Shown: positions 7,459 to 16,090, numbered from the stretch's first letter. The stretch: DNA of 29,238 bases from JBFKMV01 sp041629655 (GCA_041629655.1 JBFKMV010000044.1:1-29238); one strand, 5' to 3'. Notes: generated from the letters alone by a model not told the origin. Program-made: numbers and translations.

Positions 7459-8616
7459 TCAGGTCCTCCGCAGCGCGTCCACGATTCGCAACCGCATCGC
7501 CGTCAAAGCCGGAATCGCTCCGCTGGCCAGTCCCAGCAGCGCGGCGAAGGCGAACCCCAGCACGAGCGCCAGCTGGGGCACGTAGAACACGGGCAGGAAC
7601 GCCTCGACCAGCGGCTCCAGCGCCGGCGTCATCAGCGCGATCAGACCCAACCCGATCGCGCCGCCGAGCACCGACAACAGCAACGACTCGGCCAGCACCA
7701 GGCCCAGCACGCCGAGGTCCGAGAATCCCAGCGTCTTGAGCACGCCGATCTCGCTGACCCGCTCGCGGACCGCCTGGGCCATGGTGTTGCCGGCGATCAG
7801 CAGGATCACGAAGAACACGATCACCGAGATCGCGGTCAGGATGCGCCCGGTGTCGCCGATCTGCTTGGCGAACCCCTGCATGAAGGCGCGCTCGGTGGTG
7901 GTCTTGGTCTCGGCGGGCGAGTTGGCGAAGCGCTCGTCGATGGCGTTGGCGACCTCGTCGGCGCGCTCCGGGTCCTCCACGCGCACGATGTACCAGCCGA
8001 CCTGGCCGATGTCGCCGACGCGCTCCATCAGGTAGTCGTGGTGGAAGAACAGCTGCGTCGTGTCGACGTCCGGCGTGGCCCCGTCGTAGATCGCCACCAG
8101 ATCGAACTCGTAGAAGTCCGGTCCGCCGTCGCGGGGCCTCCAGAACGTGGGCCGGATCGGGATCCGGTCCCCGAGCTTCCAGTCGAAGCGCTCGGCGAGC
8201 TTGCGGCCGACCAGCGCGCCGGTCCGGGTATTCAGGAAGGCGCGCCGCTGCTCCTCGGGGATCACGTACTCGGGGTACATGTCCATGAACAACTCGGGCT
8301 CGACCGCCATCTGCGGAAAGAAGTTCTTGGGGTCCTGGTAGATCCCGCCGAACCACGAGGCGTGGGTGGCCGCCGCGACGCCCGGCGTCTGCCGGATCTG
8401 GAGCAGGTAGCGTTCGGGCAGCAGCTGGATCAGCGAGACCTTGTGGATCGTGAGCAGGCGGTCCTGCCCGGCGATCTCGATTCCGGCCTCGAAGGCGGTC
8501 TTGACCGCCATCAGCAGTCCGAACAGGAAGAACGCGACGACGACCGAGAGGAACGTGAACGCGGTGCGGACCTTCTTGCGGGTCAGGTTCCGGAGCAGCA
8601 GGTGCAGGTATTTCAC
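7459..8616 (-). CDS. FtsX/MacB-type ABC transporter permease (first permease)
   Basis: This 385-residue protein starts KYLHLLLRNLTRKKVRTAFTF, the typical cytoplasmic-to-membrane entry of FtsX-like permeases. It has a first helix near 18-38, a long periplasmic domain, and three helices after about residue 255. The coupling motif RERVSEIGVLKTLGFSD and the C-terminal AIPALTAMRLRIVDALRRT are conserved features. The GTG start at 8616 overlaps the TGA of the ATPase gene (GTGA), which also fixes the start. It differs markedly from the neighbouring permease, so the exporter is likely a heterodimer. Such heterodimeric MacB/LolCE-like permeases working with an HlyD adaptor are common in Gram-negative bacteria. 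The substrate cannot be inferred. Confidence 0.9.
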   Translation of the reverse strand: MKYLHLLLRNLTRKKVRTAFTFLSVVVAFFLFGLLMAVKTAFEAGIEIAGQDRLLTIHKVSLIQLLPERYLLQIRQTPGVAAATHASWFGGIYQDPKNFFPQMAVEPELFMDMYPEYVIPEEQRRAFLNTRTGALVGRKLAERFDWKLGDRIPIRPTFWRPRDGGPDFYEFDLVAIYDGATPDVDTTQLFFHHDYLMERVGDIGQVGWYIVRVEDPERADEVANAIDERFANSPAETKTTTERAFMQGFAKQIGDTGRILTAISVIVFFVILLIAGNTMAQAVRERVSEIGVLKTLGFSDLGVLGLVLAESLLLSVLGGAIGLGLIALMTPALEPLVEAFLPVFYVPQLALVLGFAFAALLGLASGAIPALTAMRLRIVDALRRT

Positions 8617-9320
8617 GCCGGCGCCCCCGCGGCCGCCCCGTCCTGCTCGACGAGCACGCCCTTGTCCAGGTGCAACGTCCGGCTGGCCCGCTCCGCGGCG
8701 CGCGGATCGTGGGTGACCATGATCACGGTCTTGCCGTGCTGCCGGTTGAGGGCGACGATCAGGTCGAGGATCTCGTCGGCGGTGTGACGGTCGAGGTCGC
8801 CGGTCGGCTCGTCGCACAGCAGCAGCGTCGGGTCGTTGACGATCGCGCGGGCGATCCCGACGCGCTGCTCCTGCCCCCCGGAAAGCTGCCGTGGATAGTG
8901 GCTCGCCCGGTCGGCGAGACCGACCAGCTCCAGCGCGGTGAGCGCGCGTTTGCGCCGTTCGGCCCGCGACAGCCGCGTCAGCAACAGCGGCAGCTCGACG
9001 TTGCGTTCGGCCGTCAGCACCGGCAGCAGGTTGTAGAACTGGAAGATGAAGCCGACGTGACGCGAGCGCCAGCGCGCCAGCCGCGCGCCCGAGGCGCGGC
9101 CGATCTCCTCGCCGGCCACGACGACCCGGCCCGAAGTCGGCCGGTCCAGACCGCCGATCAGGTTGAGCAGCGTGGTCTTGCCCGAGCCCGAGGGGCCCAT
9201 CAACGCCAGGAAGTCGCCCTGCGGCACGTCGAGATTCAACCCGGCCAGCACGTCGATCTGCTCGGCGCCGCGCCGGTAGACCTTGTGCGCGTCGCGAACC
9301 TGAACCACGGGTTGCGTCAT
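8613..9320 (-). CDS. ABC transporter ATP-binding protein (LolD/MacB type)
   Basis: This 235-residue ATPase is complete: Walker A GPSGSGKT, Q-loop FIFQFYNLLPVLTAERNV (the FYNLLP variant is typical of the LolD/MacB group), signature LSGGQEQRVGIARAI, Walker B LLLCDEPTGDLD, and H-loop VTHD. It powers the two permeases encoded downstream. I chose the ATG at 9320 because GAGGGG sits 5 nt before it. A GTG two codons upstream (9326) overlaps that ribosome site and is less likely. The signature reads LSGGQEQ rather than the usual LSGGQQQ, a mild variation. It lies 30 nt after the adaptor gene and overlaps the first permease gene by 4 nt. Confidence 0.95.
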   Translation of the reverse strand: MTQPVVQVRDAHKVYRRGAEQIDVLAGLNLDVPQGDFLALMGPSGSGKTTLLNLIGGLDRPTSGRVVVAGEEIGRASGARLARWRSRHVGFIFQFYNLLPVLTAERNVELPLLLTRLSRAERRKRALTALELVGLADRASHYPRQLSGGQEQRVGIARAIVNDPTLLLCDEPTGDLDRHTADEILDLIVALNRQHGKTVIMVTHDPRAAERASRTLHLDKGVLVEQDGAAAGAPA

Positions 9321-9350
9321 CGTCACCCCTCTACTCCCCGTCCCGGCAGC

Positions 9351-10595
9351 TCACTCGCGGACGCGCACCGGCGAGCCGTCGACGAGCTGCGGCGGCGGCT
9401 CCAGCACCACGCGCTCGCCCGCGCGCACGCCGGACAACACCTCGCGCCGGCCGTTCCGTGCGGCGCCCAGCGACACCGCGCGCCGCTCGACGGTACCGTC
9501 AGCTCGCAGCACGAACAACACGTCGCGCCCCTCGTCGCTGCGCAGCGCCGCCGCGGGAACGAGCAAGCGCTCCCGGTCGGCGGAGTCATCCGCGGCCTCC
9601 GGGACCGCCTCGGCCTCGCGAAACGACACCTTGACGCCCATGTCGGGCAGGATCCGCGGGTCGCCCAGCTCGTCGAAGCCGATCCGGACGCGGACCGTGG
9701 CCTTCTGGCGGTCCGCCGTGGGAATCGTCGTGATCACGTGGGCCGGGATCGGCCACTCCGGGTAGGCGTCGAGCGTGGCCACCACGCGCTGCCCCGGCCG
9801 GACCCGGTTGATGTAGGCCTCGTTGACATCGACCTCGATCTCCAGCGAGTCCATGTCGACGATCGTGCTGACGCCGGTACGGGTGAAGCCGCCGCCCGCG
9901 GAGACCGGCGAGATCATCTCGCCCGGCTGCGCGTCCTTGGTCACCGCCACGCCGGCGAACGGCGCGCGGATCAGCGTGTCTTCCAACTCCTGGCGGCGCA
10001 ACGCCACCTCGCGCTCGGCGACCACCACCTCGTCGCGCGCGGCGACCAGGCGCGCCTCCAGCGAGTCGTGTTCGGCGACGGCCGCGTCGAGACGGGCCTC
10101 GCTGTCCACGCCAGCTTGCACGAGGTCGCGCACGCGCCGCAGGTTGGTGCGCGCCTCGTCCCGCCGCACCTCGATCTCGCGCAGCCCGCTCCTTGCCGCG
10201 GCCAGCCGCGCCTCGGCCAGGGACATGGTGCGCCGCGGCAGCGAGTCGTCGAGCCGCGCCAGCACCTGCCCCTCGCGCACCTCCATCCCCTCCTCGACCA
10301 GCACCTCGACGATCTTGCCGGTGGTCTTGGCCGAGACCGTGGCCCGGCGCCGCGCGGTCACGTAGCCCGACGCGTCGAGCACGGAGACCCCCGAGGCGCC
10401 CGAGGCCCGCTCGGCCGTCACCACGGCGGCGGCGACCTCGATCCCCCGCTCGCGCCCCAGGAACCACCACCACGCCAGCGCCACAAGCACCAGCGCCACA
10501 AGCGACAGACCGACCCGGCGCGGCCACGGGCTGGCCGCGTCCTCGGCGCTGCGGTCGAGGCGTAGCTCGGACAGGCGGTCCTGCGGTGCGGTCAT
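9351..10595 (-). CDS. HlyD/MacA-type periplasmic adaptor (membrane fusion protein)
   Basis: This 414-residue protein has a cytoplasmic N-terminus, one membrane anchor (about 28-46, LVALVLVALAWWWFLG) and then the adaptor plan. A first lipoyl half ends in TGKIVEVLVEEGMEVREGQVLARLDD. A long coiled-coil hairpin of Glu/Arg/Ala-rich helices runs about 120-205. The second lipoyl half is DTLIRAPFAGVAVTKDAQPGEMI, followed by a beta-barrel and a membrane-proximal domain. It would bridge the inner-membrane ABC permeases to an outer-membrane channel; none is encoded in this window. A GAGGA site precedes the ATG. As the first gene of a four-gene operon, it probably carries the main promoter upstream (10673-10701). 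Confidence 0.93.
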   Translation of the reverse strand: MTAPQDRLSELRLDRSAEDAASPWPRRVGLSLVALVLVALAWWWFLGRERGIEVAAAVVTAERASGASGVSVLDASGYVTARRRATVSAKTTGKIVEVLVEEGMEVREGQVLARLDDSLPRRTMSLAEARLAAARSGLREIEVRRDEARTNLRRVRDLVQAGVDSEARLDAAVAEHDSLEARLVAARDEVVVAEREVALRRQELEDTLIRAPFAGVAVTKDAQPGEMISPVSAGGGFTRTGVSTIVDMDSLEIEVDVNEAYINRVRPGQRVVATLDAYPEWPIPAHVITTIPTADRQKATVRVRIGFDELGDPRILPDMGVKVSFREAEAVPEAADDSADRERLLVPAAALRSDEGRDVLFVLRADGTVERRAVSLGAARNGRREVLSGVRAGERVVLEPPPQLVDGSPVRVRE

Positions 10596-10672
10596 GCGTC
10601 CTCGATTCCGCGATCCGGCCGCCGGGGTACCGTCGGCGCGGCCGGCCCGGTGTCCGTTTCTGGGGAATGGAG

Positions 10673-10701
10673 ATCCTGACAGCCGGGCGCGCTTCGATCA
10701 A
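10673..10701 (-). promoter_or_regulatory. Candidate sigma70-like promoter of the efflux operon
   Basis: On the minus strand, TTGATC (10701-10696) is followed after exactly 17 nt by CAGGAT (10678-10673). The -35 is good but the -10 is only a 3 of 6 match. It lies 78 nt upstream of the adaptor start codon. The 231-nt gap 10596-10826 contains no gene; it also holds the inverted repeat at 10760-10775. Confidence 0.35.
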
Positions 10702-10759
10702 GCCCGGGAGCGACTCAGGGCCTCTTGCCCGGTTGGCTGCGACCCGCAGGACGTCGCCA

Positions 10760-10775
10760 ATGTGAGGCGTCACAT
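10760..10775. promoter_or_regulatory. Perfect inverted repeat ATGTGA-N4-TCACAT, possible operator
   Basis: Two 6-nt arms (10760-10765 and 10770-10775) are perfectly complementary around GGCG. The half-sites TGTGA/TCACA are those of CRP/FNR-family regulators, but the spacer is 4 nt rather than the usual 6. The site lies between the efflux operon and the broken hydrolase gene, about 60 nt upstream of the candidate efflux promoter. Confidence 0.4.
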
Positions 10776-10826
10776 CGTCGCCGGACAGCGCGCGCCGCCC
10801 GGACGACGAGCCGGTCACCTCGGCCC

Positions 10827-11782
10827 TCACCTCCCCGCGTCGACGTCCCCGATCCAGCCGATCAGCCCGGCGAAGTACGCCTGCTGGTCGTCGTACATCG
10901 CCAGGTGGCTCCCGTTCTCGCACAGCAGGACGCGCCCGTTGGGCAGCTTCCGCGCCATCGCCTCCATGTGGCCGGGGTCCATGGTGTCGTGCCGCGCGCC
11001 GATCACCAGCGTCGGCACGCGGATCGACGCCAGGTCCTCGAAACGGTCCCACTGCGCGAGCTTGCCGCTCGCTCCCATCTCGCTCGGACCCTGCATCGGG
11101 ATGTAGATCGACTTGTTGAGCCGGGCGAAGGCGCGCAGCAGCGGATCGGGCCACTGCTCGAACGGCATGCGCAGGACGTGGTGTACGTAGAAGTGCGGGA
11201 TCAGCAGCTCTTCGTATCGCGGGTCGTCGTACTTCTTCTCCGCCTCGAGTGCGAGGATCTCGGCGAGCGCGGTTTGATCCATCGCCGGCATCAGCACCGT
11301 GCGGGCGTACTCGTTGTACGCGGGGATGCTGGACATCATGTTCGAAACCACGAGACCCTTGAGGTGCTGCGGGTACGCCAGCGCGTATTCGATGGCGAGC
11401 AGGCCGCCCCAGGAATGGCCGAGCAGGTAGAAGCTCGTGGCGTCGAGGCCGAGCGCGCGGCGCACCTGCTCGACCTCCTCGACGAAGCGTGGCGTCTCCC
11501 ACAGGCCCGGGTCGTCCGGCTGGTCGCTGAACGCTGAGCCGAGCTGGTCGTAGTAGTAGTACTCGATCCCGGCGCCGGGGAAGTAGCTGTCGAAGGCCTC
11601 GAAGTACTCGTGCGTCGCGCCCGGTCCGCCGTGCAGCAGCAGCACCCGGATGCGGGGGTTGTTGCCGACCCGCTTGGTCCAGACCCGGAACGTCCCCTGG
11701 GGCGTCCGATCGGAATCAGCTTCTTTCCGCCGCTCAGCACGTCGTCGCGGCCGGAGTTGTCGAAGTAGGTCGACGGTTTCAT
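10827..11782 (-). pseudogene. Proline iminopeptidase-like alpha/beta hydrolase, frameshifted
   Basis: The expected 318-residue product is split between two frames. The N-terminus MKPSTYFDNSGRDDVLSGG..LIPI lies in one frame (start 11782). The rest, from TPQGTFRVWTKRVGNN on, lies in the next frame. The junction is at 11707-11706, where the codon that should be GAG or similar before ACG (Thr) is missing one base. Everything else is intact: oxyanion HGGPG, nucleophile elbow GHSWGG, acid in GARHDTMDP, and catalytic His in NGSHLAMYDD. The family (prolyl aminopeptidase, alpha/beta hydrolase 1) releases N-terminal proline from peptides. The lesion could be a real recent mutation or a sequencing error. 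No slippery heptamer is present, so programmed frameshifting is unlikely. A conceptual repair restores a full-length enzyme. Confidence 0.85.
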
Positions 11783-11914
11783 GGCGGCGGTACCCGAGGC
11801 AGGATTGGAGCAACAGCATAGTGCACCGGTTGCGGAAGGAAAACCGCCAGGGGCGTTGTGTCCCTTGACAAGACACAGCGACTGGTCGAGGTGTGACCCG
11901 GCTTCAGCCCACGG

Positions 11915-11943
11915 TTGACGAGACTCGCGACTGGTCATAAAAT
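11915..11943 (+). promoter_or_regulatory. Near-consensus promoter of the toxin-antitoxin operon
   Basis: TTGACG (11915-11920) and TAAAAT (11938-11943) are separated by exactly 17 nt, one mismatch each from the sigma70 consensus. This is one of the two best-matching promoters in the window. Transcription would begin near 11950, about 32 nt before the antitoxin start codon. Confidence 0.8.
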
Positions 11944-11950
11944 ATGACCA
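11932..11950. promoter_or_regulatory. Toxin-antitoxin operator: perfect 8-bp inverted repeat over the -10 box
   Basis: TGGTCATA (11932-11939) and TATGACCA (11943-11950) are exact reverse complements around AAA and enclose the -10 box. Antitoxins of the Phd/YefM family bind such palindromes to repress their own operon, so this is the likely autoregulatory site. The 10-nt element GCGACTGGTC that leads into the left arm is repeated exactly at 11878-11887, next to a GACC (11895-11898), and may be a second, weaker site. Confidence 0.75.
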
Positions 11951-11981
11951 CTCAGGGACTCACCCTGCCCGGAGGTGTCCG

Positions 11982-12203
11982 ATGCGAAGGATCGGCGCGG
12001 CCAGCTTCAAGGCGCAGTGCCTGGCGATCCTGGATGACCTGGGGCCCGAAGGGATCCTGATCACCAAGCACGGCAAGCCGGTGGCCCGGCTGATCCCGGT
12101 CGGTCAGGAGGGCGAACAACTGATCGGTTGCCTGCGCGACAAGATCGACATCCGGGGCGACATCGAATCCACCGGCGTGGCGTGGGACGTTGCTGAACCT
12201 TGA
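11982..12203 (+). CDS. Phd/YefM-family antitoxin
   Basis: This 73-residue protein has the compact Phd/YefM layout. The N-terminal DNA-binding part is ASFKAQCLAILDDL, the conserved strand pair is ILITKHGKPVARLIP (residues about 26-40), and the C-terminal tail (GDIESTGVAWDVAEP) should wrap around and neutralise the toxin. GGAGG lies 7 nt before the ATG. The end overlaps the start of the PIN toxin gene by 14 nt. It should bind its own operator at 11932-11950. The pairing of a Phd-type antitoxin with a PIN toxin is common. Confidence 0.92.
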   Translation: MRRIGAASFKAQCLAILDDLGPEGILITKHGKPVARLIPVGQEGEQLIGCLRDKIDIRGDIESTGVAWDVAEP

Positions 12204-12549
12204 CACCCATGTCCTGGTCTACGCGCTGAGCGGGCGGCTGCGCGCGCGGGAGAAGCGGCTGCTGACCGCGGCGAGGTGGTCGATCTCCGCGATCGTGCTG
12301 TGGGAGCTGGCGAAGCTCGTTCAGCTGGGACGCTTGCGCCTCGACCTGGACGACCGCGAGGTCACGCGCACGCTGGCCAAGCTGCACCTGTGGCCGATCG
12401 ACCTCGCCGTGGCGCGCCGCTCGACGCAGCTCGACTTCCAGGGCGATCCGGCCGACGAGCTGATCGCGGCCACAAGCGTCGTGCACGACGTTCCGCTGCT
12501 GACCCGCGACCGCCGAATCCGGCGGTCGAAGCTGGTGCCCTTGGCGTAA
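12190..12549 (+). CDS. PIN-domain ribonuclease toxin (VapC family)
   Basis: This 119-residue PIN domain has the acidic metal-binding set: Asp5 (LNLDTH), Glu39 (VLWELAKL), Asp86 (GDPADELIAATS) and Asp107 (LLTRDRRI). VapC toxins are Mg2+-dependent endoribonucleases, often cutting tRNA or rRNA to halt growth. I use the TTG at 12190, overlapping the antitoxin gene by 14 nt. No ATG or GTG occurs in frame between the antitoxin's last codons and the conserved LNLDTH, so a rare TTG start seems required. Weak initiation would keep toxin levels below antitoxin levels. The gene ends 8 nt from the convergent uppP. Confidence 0.92.
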   Translation: MLNLDTHVLVYALSGRLRAREKRLLTAARWSISAIVLWELAKLVQLGRLRLDLDDREVTRTLAKLHLWPIDLAVARRSTQLDFQGDPADELIAATSVVHDVPLLTRDRRIRRSKLVPLA

Positions 12550-12557
12550 CCGCCCGC

Positions 12558-13430
12558 TCAGAGCAAGAACATCCCCAGCACCACCGCCCCCAGCGCCAGC
12601 CGGTACCACGCGAACGGCTTGAAGTCGTGCGTCGAGACGAAGCGCAACAGCCAGCGCACCGAGGCCCAGGCGACCAGGAACGAGACCACGAAGGCGATCC
12701 CGAGCCACAGCGCGTCCCCGGCGATCAGGTGCTCCCGGTTCTTGAGCAGGTCGTAGAACGTGGCGGCGAACATCACCGGGACGGCGAGAAAGAACGAGAA
12801 CTCGGTGGCGGAGCGGCGGTCGAGGCCGACCACCAGTCCGCCCAGGATCGTCGCCGCCGAGCGGGAGAAGCCGGGCCACAGCGCCAGGCACTGCGCGAAG
12901 CCGATCGCCAGGGCCTGGCGCCACGAGACGCCGTCGACCGAGGCGGTCCGCACGCGGAGCGGGCGCGACTCGACGCCCAGGATCGCCAGCGCACCGACGA
13001 TCAGGGCCAGCGCCACGGTCAGGCGCGAGAACAGGTGCTCCGAGATGAAGTCGTGGATCAGCAGGCCGATCACGGCCGCCGGCAGGAACGCGATCAGCAG
13101 GTTGAGCGCGAAGCCGCGGGCTGCGGCGGTGCGCGGGAGATCCACGACGACGCCCCACAGTCTCTTCCGGTACTCCCAGACCACGGACAGGATCGCCCCG
13201 AGCTGGATGAAGATCACGTAGACCTCCATCCGCTTGCCGCCGAGACCGAGCAGGTCCGAGGTGATGATCAGGTGGCCGGTGGACGAGACCGGCAGGAACT
13301 CGGTCAGCCCCTCGACCACTCCGAGGATTACGGCGACGAACGCCATCGACCACTCGGGCAGGTTGGCGGCGAGGACCGCTCCGGCCGGGGCGAGCGGGAG
13401 CATGGCGGCGAGCGCGTGGGGCCCGGTCAT
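12558..13430 (-). CDS. uppP: Undecaprenyl-diphosphatase UppP (BacA)
   Basis: This 290-residue polytopic membrane protein dephosphorylates undecaprenyl diphosphate to recycle the lipid carrier of peptidoglycan and other glycans. It carries both family motifs: EGLTEFLPVSSTGH, with Glu40, Glu44 and His53 (matching E. coli Glu17, Glu21, His30), and PGFSRSAATILGGL with the catalytic Arg190. The ATG at 13430 overlaps the TGA of the upstream MMPL gene (ATGA). That start gives about 22 extra N-terminal residues compared with E. coli. A later Met at residue 29, just before FVAVILG, is an alternative. It can confer bacitracin tolerance in other species. Confidence 0.95.
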   Translation of the reverse strand: MTGPHALAAMLPLAPAGAVLAANLPEWSMAFVAVILGVVEGLTEFLPVSSTGHLIITSDLLGLGGKRMEVYVIFIQLGAILSVVWEYRKRLWGVVVDLPRTAAARGFALNLLIAFLPAAVIGLLIHDFISEHLFSRLTVALALIVGALAILGVESRPLRVRTASVDGVSWRQALAIGFAQCLALWPGFSRSAATILGGLVVGLDRRSATEFSFFLAVPVMFAATFYDLLKNREHLIAGDALWLGIAFVVSFLVAWASVRWLLRFVSTHDFKPFAWYRLALGAVVLGMFLL

Positions 13431-16030
13431 GCGGCGGGCGGCGGCGGCGGTTTCGCGTTGTCGCCCTTGCGCTTCGCCATCAGCGCCGGCACGAGGGTCA
13501 GCGAGGTGAACAGGCAGGTCAGCGATCCGCAGACCGCCACCGTGCCGAAGCTCCGCAGCGCCGGGTAGTTGCCGAAGGCCAGCGTGCCGAAGCCGGCGAT
13601 GTTGGTCAGCGCCGCCAGCACCACGGCCTTGCCCGTCTCCAGCAGGCCGCTGTCGATCCGCCCGCCGCTCCAGCTCATGCGATGGACAAGGTGGATGCTG
13701 TAGTCGATCCCGACGCCGAGGATCATCGTCGCCACGAACGCATTGGCGTAGTTGAGCTGCATCCCCATCAGCTTGACCAGCCCCAGCATCATCACGACGC
13801 CGCTGATCAGCTGCGCCAGCGCGATCAGCGTCAGCCTGAGGCTGCGGAAGTCGAGCACCAGCAGCACGAACACGATCGCCAGTCCGAGCATCACGCCGTA
13901 GCGCGCGTCCCGCGGGAAGATCTCGCGCAGCTCGCGGCCGATGACGTTGGTGCCGGTGACGACGATCCGCTCGTCGCCCTGCGTCAGGGCCGCGATCAGG
14001 CCCGGCGGCGGGCGGCGCTTCCAGCGCACGTCGGTCGGGAACAGGTAGGTCACGATCCGCACGCCCTGGTCGTCCTTCTTGACGTAGCGGTCGAGCAGCC
14101 GCCCCAGCCCCTTCTCCTGCAGGTCGTCCAGCGTCAACGGGCGCTGCGGCGTCAGGAACTGCTCCATCCGCGCCAGGTAATCGTCGAAGGCCTCGATGCG
14201 GAAGCCGTTCGCCTCCAGCGCGCGCACGAACGTGCGGCGGATGCGCTGCGGGTCGAACGGGCCCTGTTTTCCCTCGTCCAGCGCGCGCATCACGCGCCGC
14301 TGGTCCGCTTCCGCCGGCAGGTACGTCAGCACCGAGTCGTGCGAGCCGATCACATCGGTGTCGATGTAATGCTGCAGACGCTGTTCGATCTGGCCGGCCA
14401 GCTCGATCGCCTCCTCCGTGCTCTTGCCGTAGACCACCGCCATCATGTACGAGAGCTGGGCCCCGAACTTCTCGCCGATCTTCTCCTGCACGCGATAGGC
14501 GTCGGAACGGTTGCTGCGCAGGCTGCGCACCGAGTCGTCGAACTCGAGCTGGTTCGCCATGTACCCCAGGCCGGCGGTCAGCGCGGCCACCACCGCGATC
14601 ACCAGCCAGCGGTGCCGCGCCGAGAACGGGATCAGGTACTCCAGGCCGAACGACTGCAGGTGCAGCTTGCGCACCGAGTCGACCTTGCGCCGCCGCACGC
14701 CCTCGTTCCACGTGATCATCGCCGGCAACAGGAACAGGATCGCCACCGCGCAGAGCAGGATGCCCGTCCCGATCAGGAACCCCAGGTCCCACAGTCCGCG
14801 AAAGCGGCTGATGCACATCGCGTAGAACGTGCCGGCCGAGGTGATCGCGCCCGTGAACACGCCCAGGCCGGTCTCGCCGACCATCGCCTCGGTGGCCTGG
14901 ACCAGGTTCTTCCCGGCCCGGCGCTCCTCGACGTAGCGCGCGTACATCACGATCGTGAAGTCCGTGCCCAGCCCCATCAGCAACGCCGTGAACGCCGAGG
15001 ACGAGGCGTTGATCTTGCCCAGCACGAAGAACAGCACGACGAACGTCAACGCCTGCCCGACCGCCAGCGGCACGCTGGAGTACAGCAGCGCGGCGAAGCG
15101 CCGGTAGCACAGCCAGTACAGCGCCGAGACGGCGAACAGCGAAAAGAACAGGTTGAACTTGATGTCCTGCTTGATCAGCGCCGACTCGTCCAGCGCGATC
15201 GCGTAGTTGCCCGTGTAGTGCACCGTGACGCCGAGCGTGCCCTCGTCGTATTCGGTCAGCTCCTGTTGCAGCTCGGCGCGGGTCTCCTCGGCCGACCGCC
15301 GCACGAACGCCATCAACCGCTCATCGAAATCGAGGTCCTGCGAGTGTCCGGTCGGCTTGACCAGCATCAGCAGGTTCTGGCCGTCCCGCGACAGGTAGTA
15401 GCCGTCCGACAGGTCGACCTTGAACGCTCCGCGATTGCCCGCCAGGCGGTTGACGAAGAACGGCATCAGGCCGAGCGGGTCACTGACCATCACCCCTTCG
15501 GTCAGGCTGGAGGTGGGCGAGGCCAGCGACTGCCGGTTCTCGCGGATCTGCTGGCGGATCGCCGGGTCGCTCAGCTTTTCCGCCAGCTCGGGCAATCGCT
15601 CCGGCGCCAGGAACAACAGCGCGTTCTCGTAGAACAGCTCGAGGAACCGCTCGTCGGGGCGGAAGCGGTACTCGACGATCTCGATCAGCTCGGTGTCCTG
15701 CTCCAACCGCTCGACGAACAGGTCGGCGAAATCCTCCAGCTCGTCGGGTCCCTCGTCCTCGCCCGCCTCGAGCAGCACGATCAGGTAGTCCACCGAGCCG
15801 AAGTCCCGCAGCGCCTCCTTGAACGCGGTGACGTTACGGTTCCCCTCGGGGAACAGCTCCAGGACGTCGGACTCCAGCTTCAGCCGCGAGCCCAGGAAGA
15901 TCGCCGCCACCACCGCCAGCGCGGCCATCAGGAACACCAGCTTGTAGTGATTCCGGCTGAACCGCTCGATCCTGAGCAGCAGGCGTTGCTTGCCCCCGAC
16001 CCGTTTCTCCGGGGGCGCTGGCGAGCTCAT
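13427..16030 (-). CDS. MMPL/RND-superfamily transporter (HpnN-like lipid exporter)
   Basis: This 867-residue protein has the two-fold RND plan: helix 1 near 33-52, a first periplasmic domain to about 280, a cluster of about five helices, a second single helix near 475-490, a second periplasmic loop, and a last helix cluster. The paired fourth-helix motifs GLGTDFTIVMYARYVEER and GVGIDYSIHLVHRM carry the proton-relay Asp typical of MMPL/SSD transporters. Relatives export hopanoids, mycolates or other lipids to the outer membrane; the substrate here is inferred only as hydrophobic. A TTGACG-N17-AATAAT promoter lies 61 nt upstream. It is co-transcribed and 4-nt overlapping with uppP. Confidence 0.92.
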   Translation of the reverse strand: MSSPAPPEKRVGGKQRLLLRIERFSRNHYKLVFLMAALAVVAAIFLGSRLKLESDVLELFPEGNRNVTAFKEALRDFGSVDYLIVLLEAGEDEGPDELEDFADLFVERLEQDTELIEIVEYRFRPDERFLELFYENALLFLAPERLPELAEKLSDPAIRQQIRENRQSLASPTSSLTEGVMVSDPLGLMPFFVNRLAGNRGAFKVDLSDGYYLSRDGQNLLMLVKPTGHSQDLDFDERLMAFVRRSAEETRAELQQELTEYDEGTLGVTVHYTGNYAIALDESALIKQDIKFNLFFSLFAVSALYWLCYRRFAALLYSSVPLAVGQALTFVVLFFVLGKINASSSAFTALLMGLGTDFTIVMYARYVEERRAGKNLVQATEAMVGETGLGVFTGAITSAGTFYAMCISRFRGLWDLGFLIGTGILLCAVAILFLLPAMITWNEGVRRRKVDSVRKLHLQSFGLEYLIPFSARHRWLVIAVVAALTAGLGYMANQLEFDDSVRSLRSNRSDAYRVQEKIGEKFGAQLSYMMAVVYGKSTEEAIELAGQIEQRLQHYIDTDVIGSHDSVLTYLPAEADQRRVMRALDEGKQGPFDPQRIRRTFVRALEANGFRIEAFDDYLARMEQFLTPQRPLTLDDLQEKGLGRLLDRYVKKDDQGVRIVTYLFPTDVRWKRRPPPGLIAALTQGDERIVVTGTNVIGRELREIFPRDARYGVMLGLAIVFVLLVLDFRSLRLTLIALAQLISGVVMMLGLVKLMGMQLNYANAFVATMILGVGIDYSIHLVHRMSWSGGRIDSGLLETGKAVVLAALTNIAGFGTLAFGNYPALRSFGTVAVCGSLTCLFTSLTLVPALMAKRKGDNAKPPPPPAA

Positions 16031-16090
16031 GCGTTAACGGCTCCGGCCTGGTCAGGCGTTGGCGGCCCGCTCGATCGGGCGTGCGCCCGG

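Noticed and set aside
6067..8787. A 906-codon plus-strand open frame opposite the two permease genes
   Set aside because: His/Gln/Arg-rich, low-complexity translation typical of antisense frames in high-GC DNA. The opposite strand encodes two clear permeases.
11695..11715. Programmed -1 ribosomal frameshifting in the iminopeptidase gene
   Set aside because: There is no X-XXY-YYZ slippery heptamer or obvious downstream pseudoknot, and the family does not use recoding.
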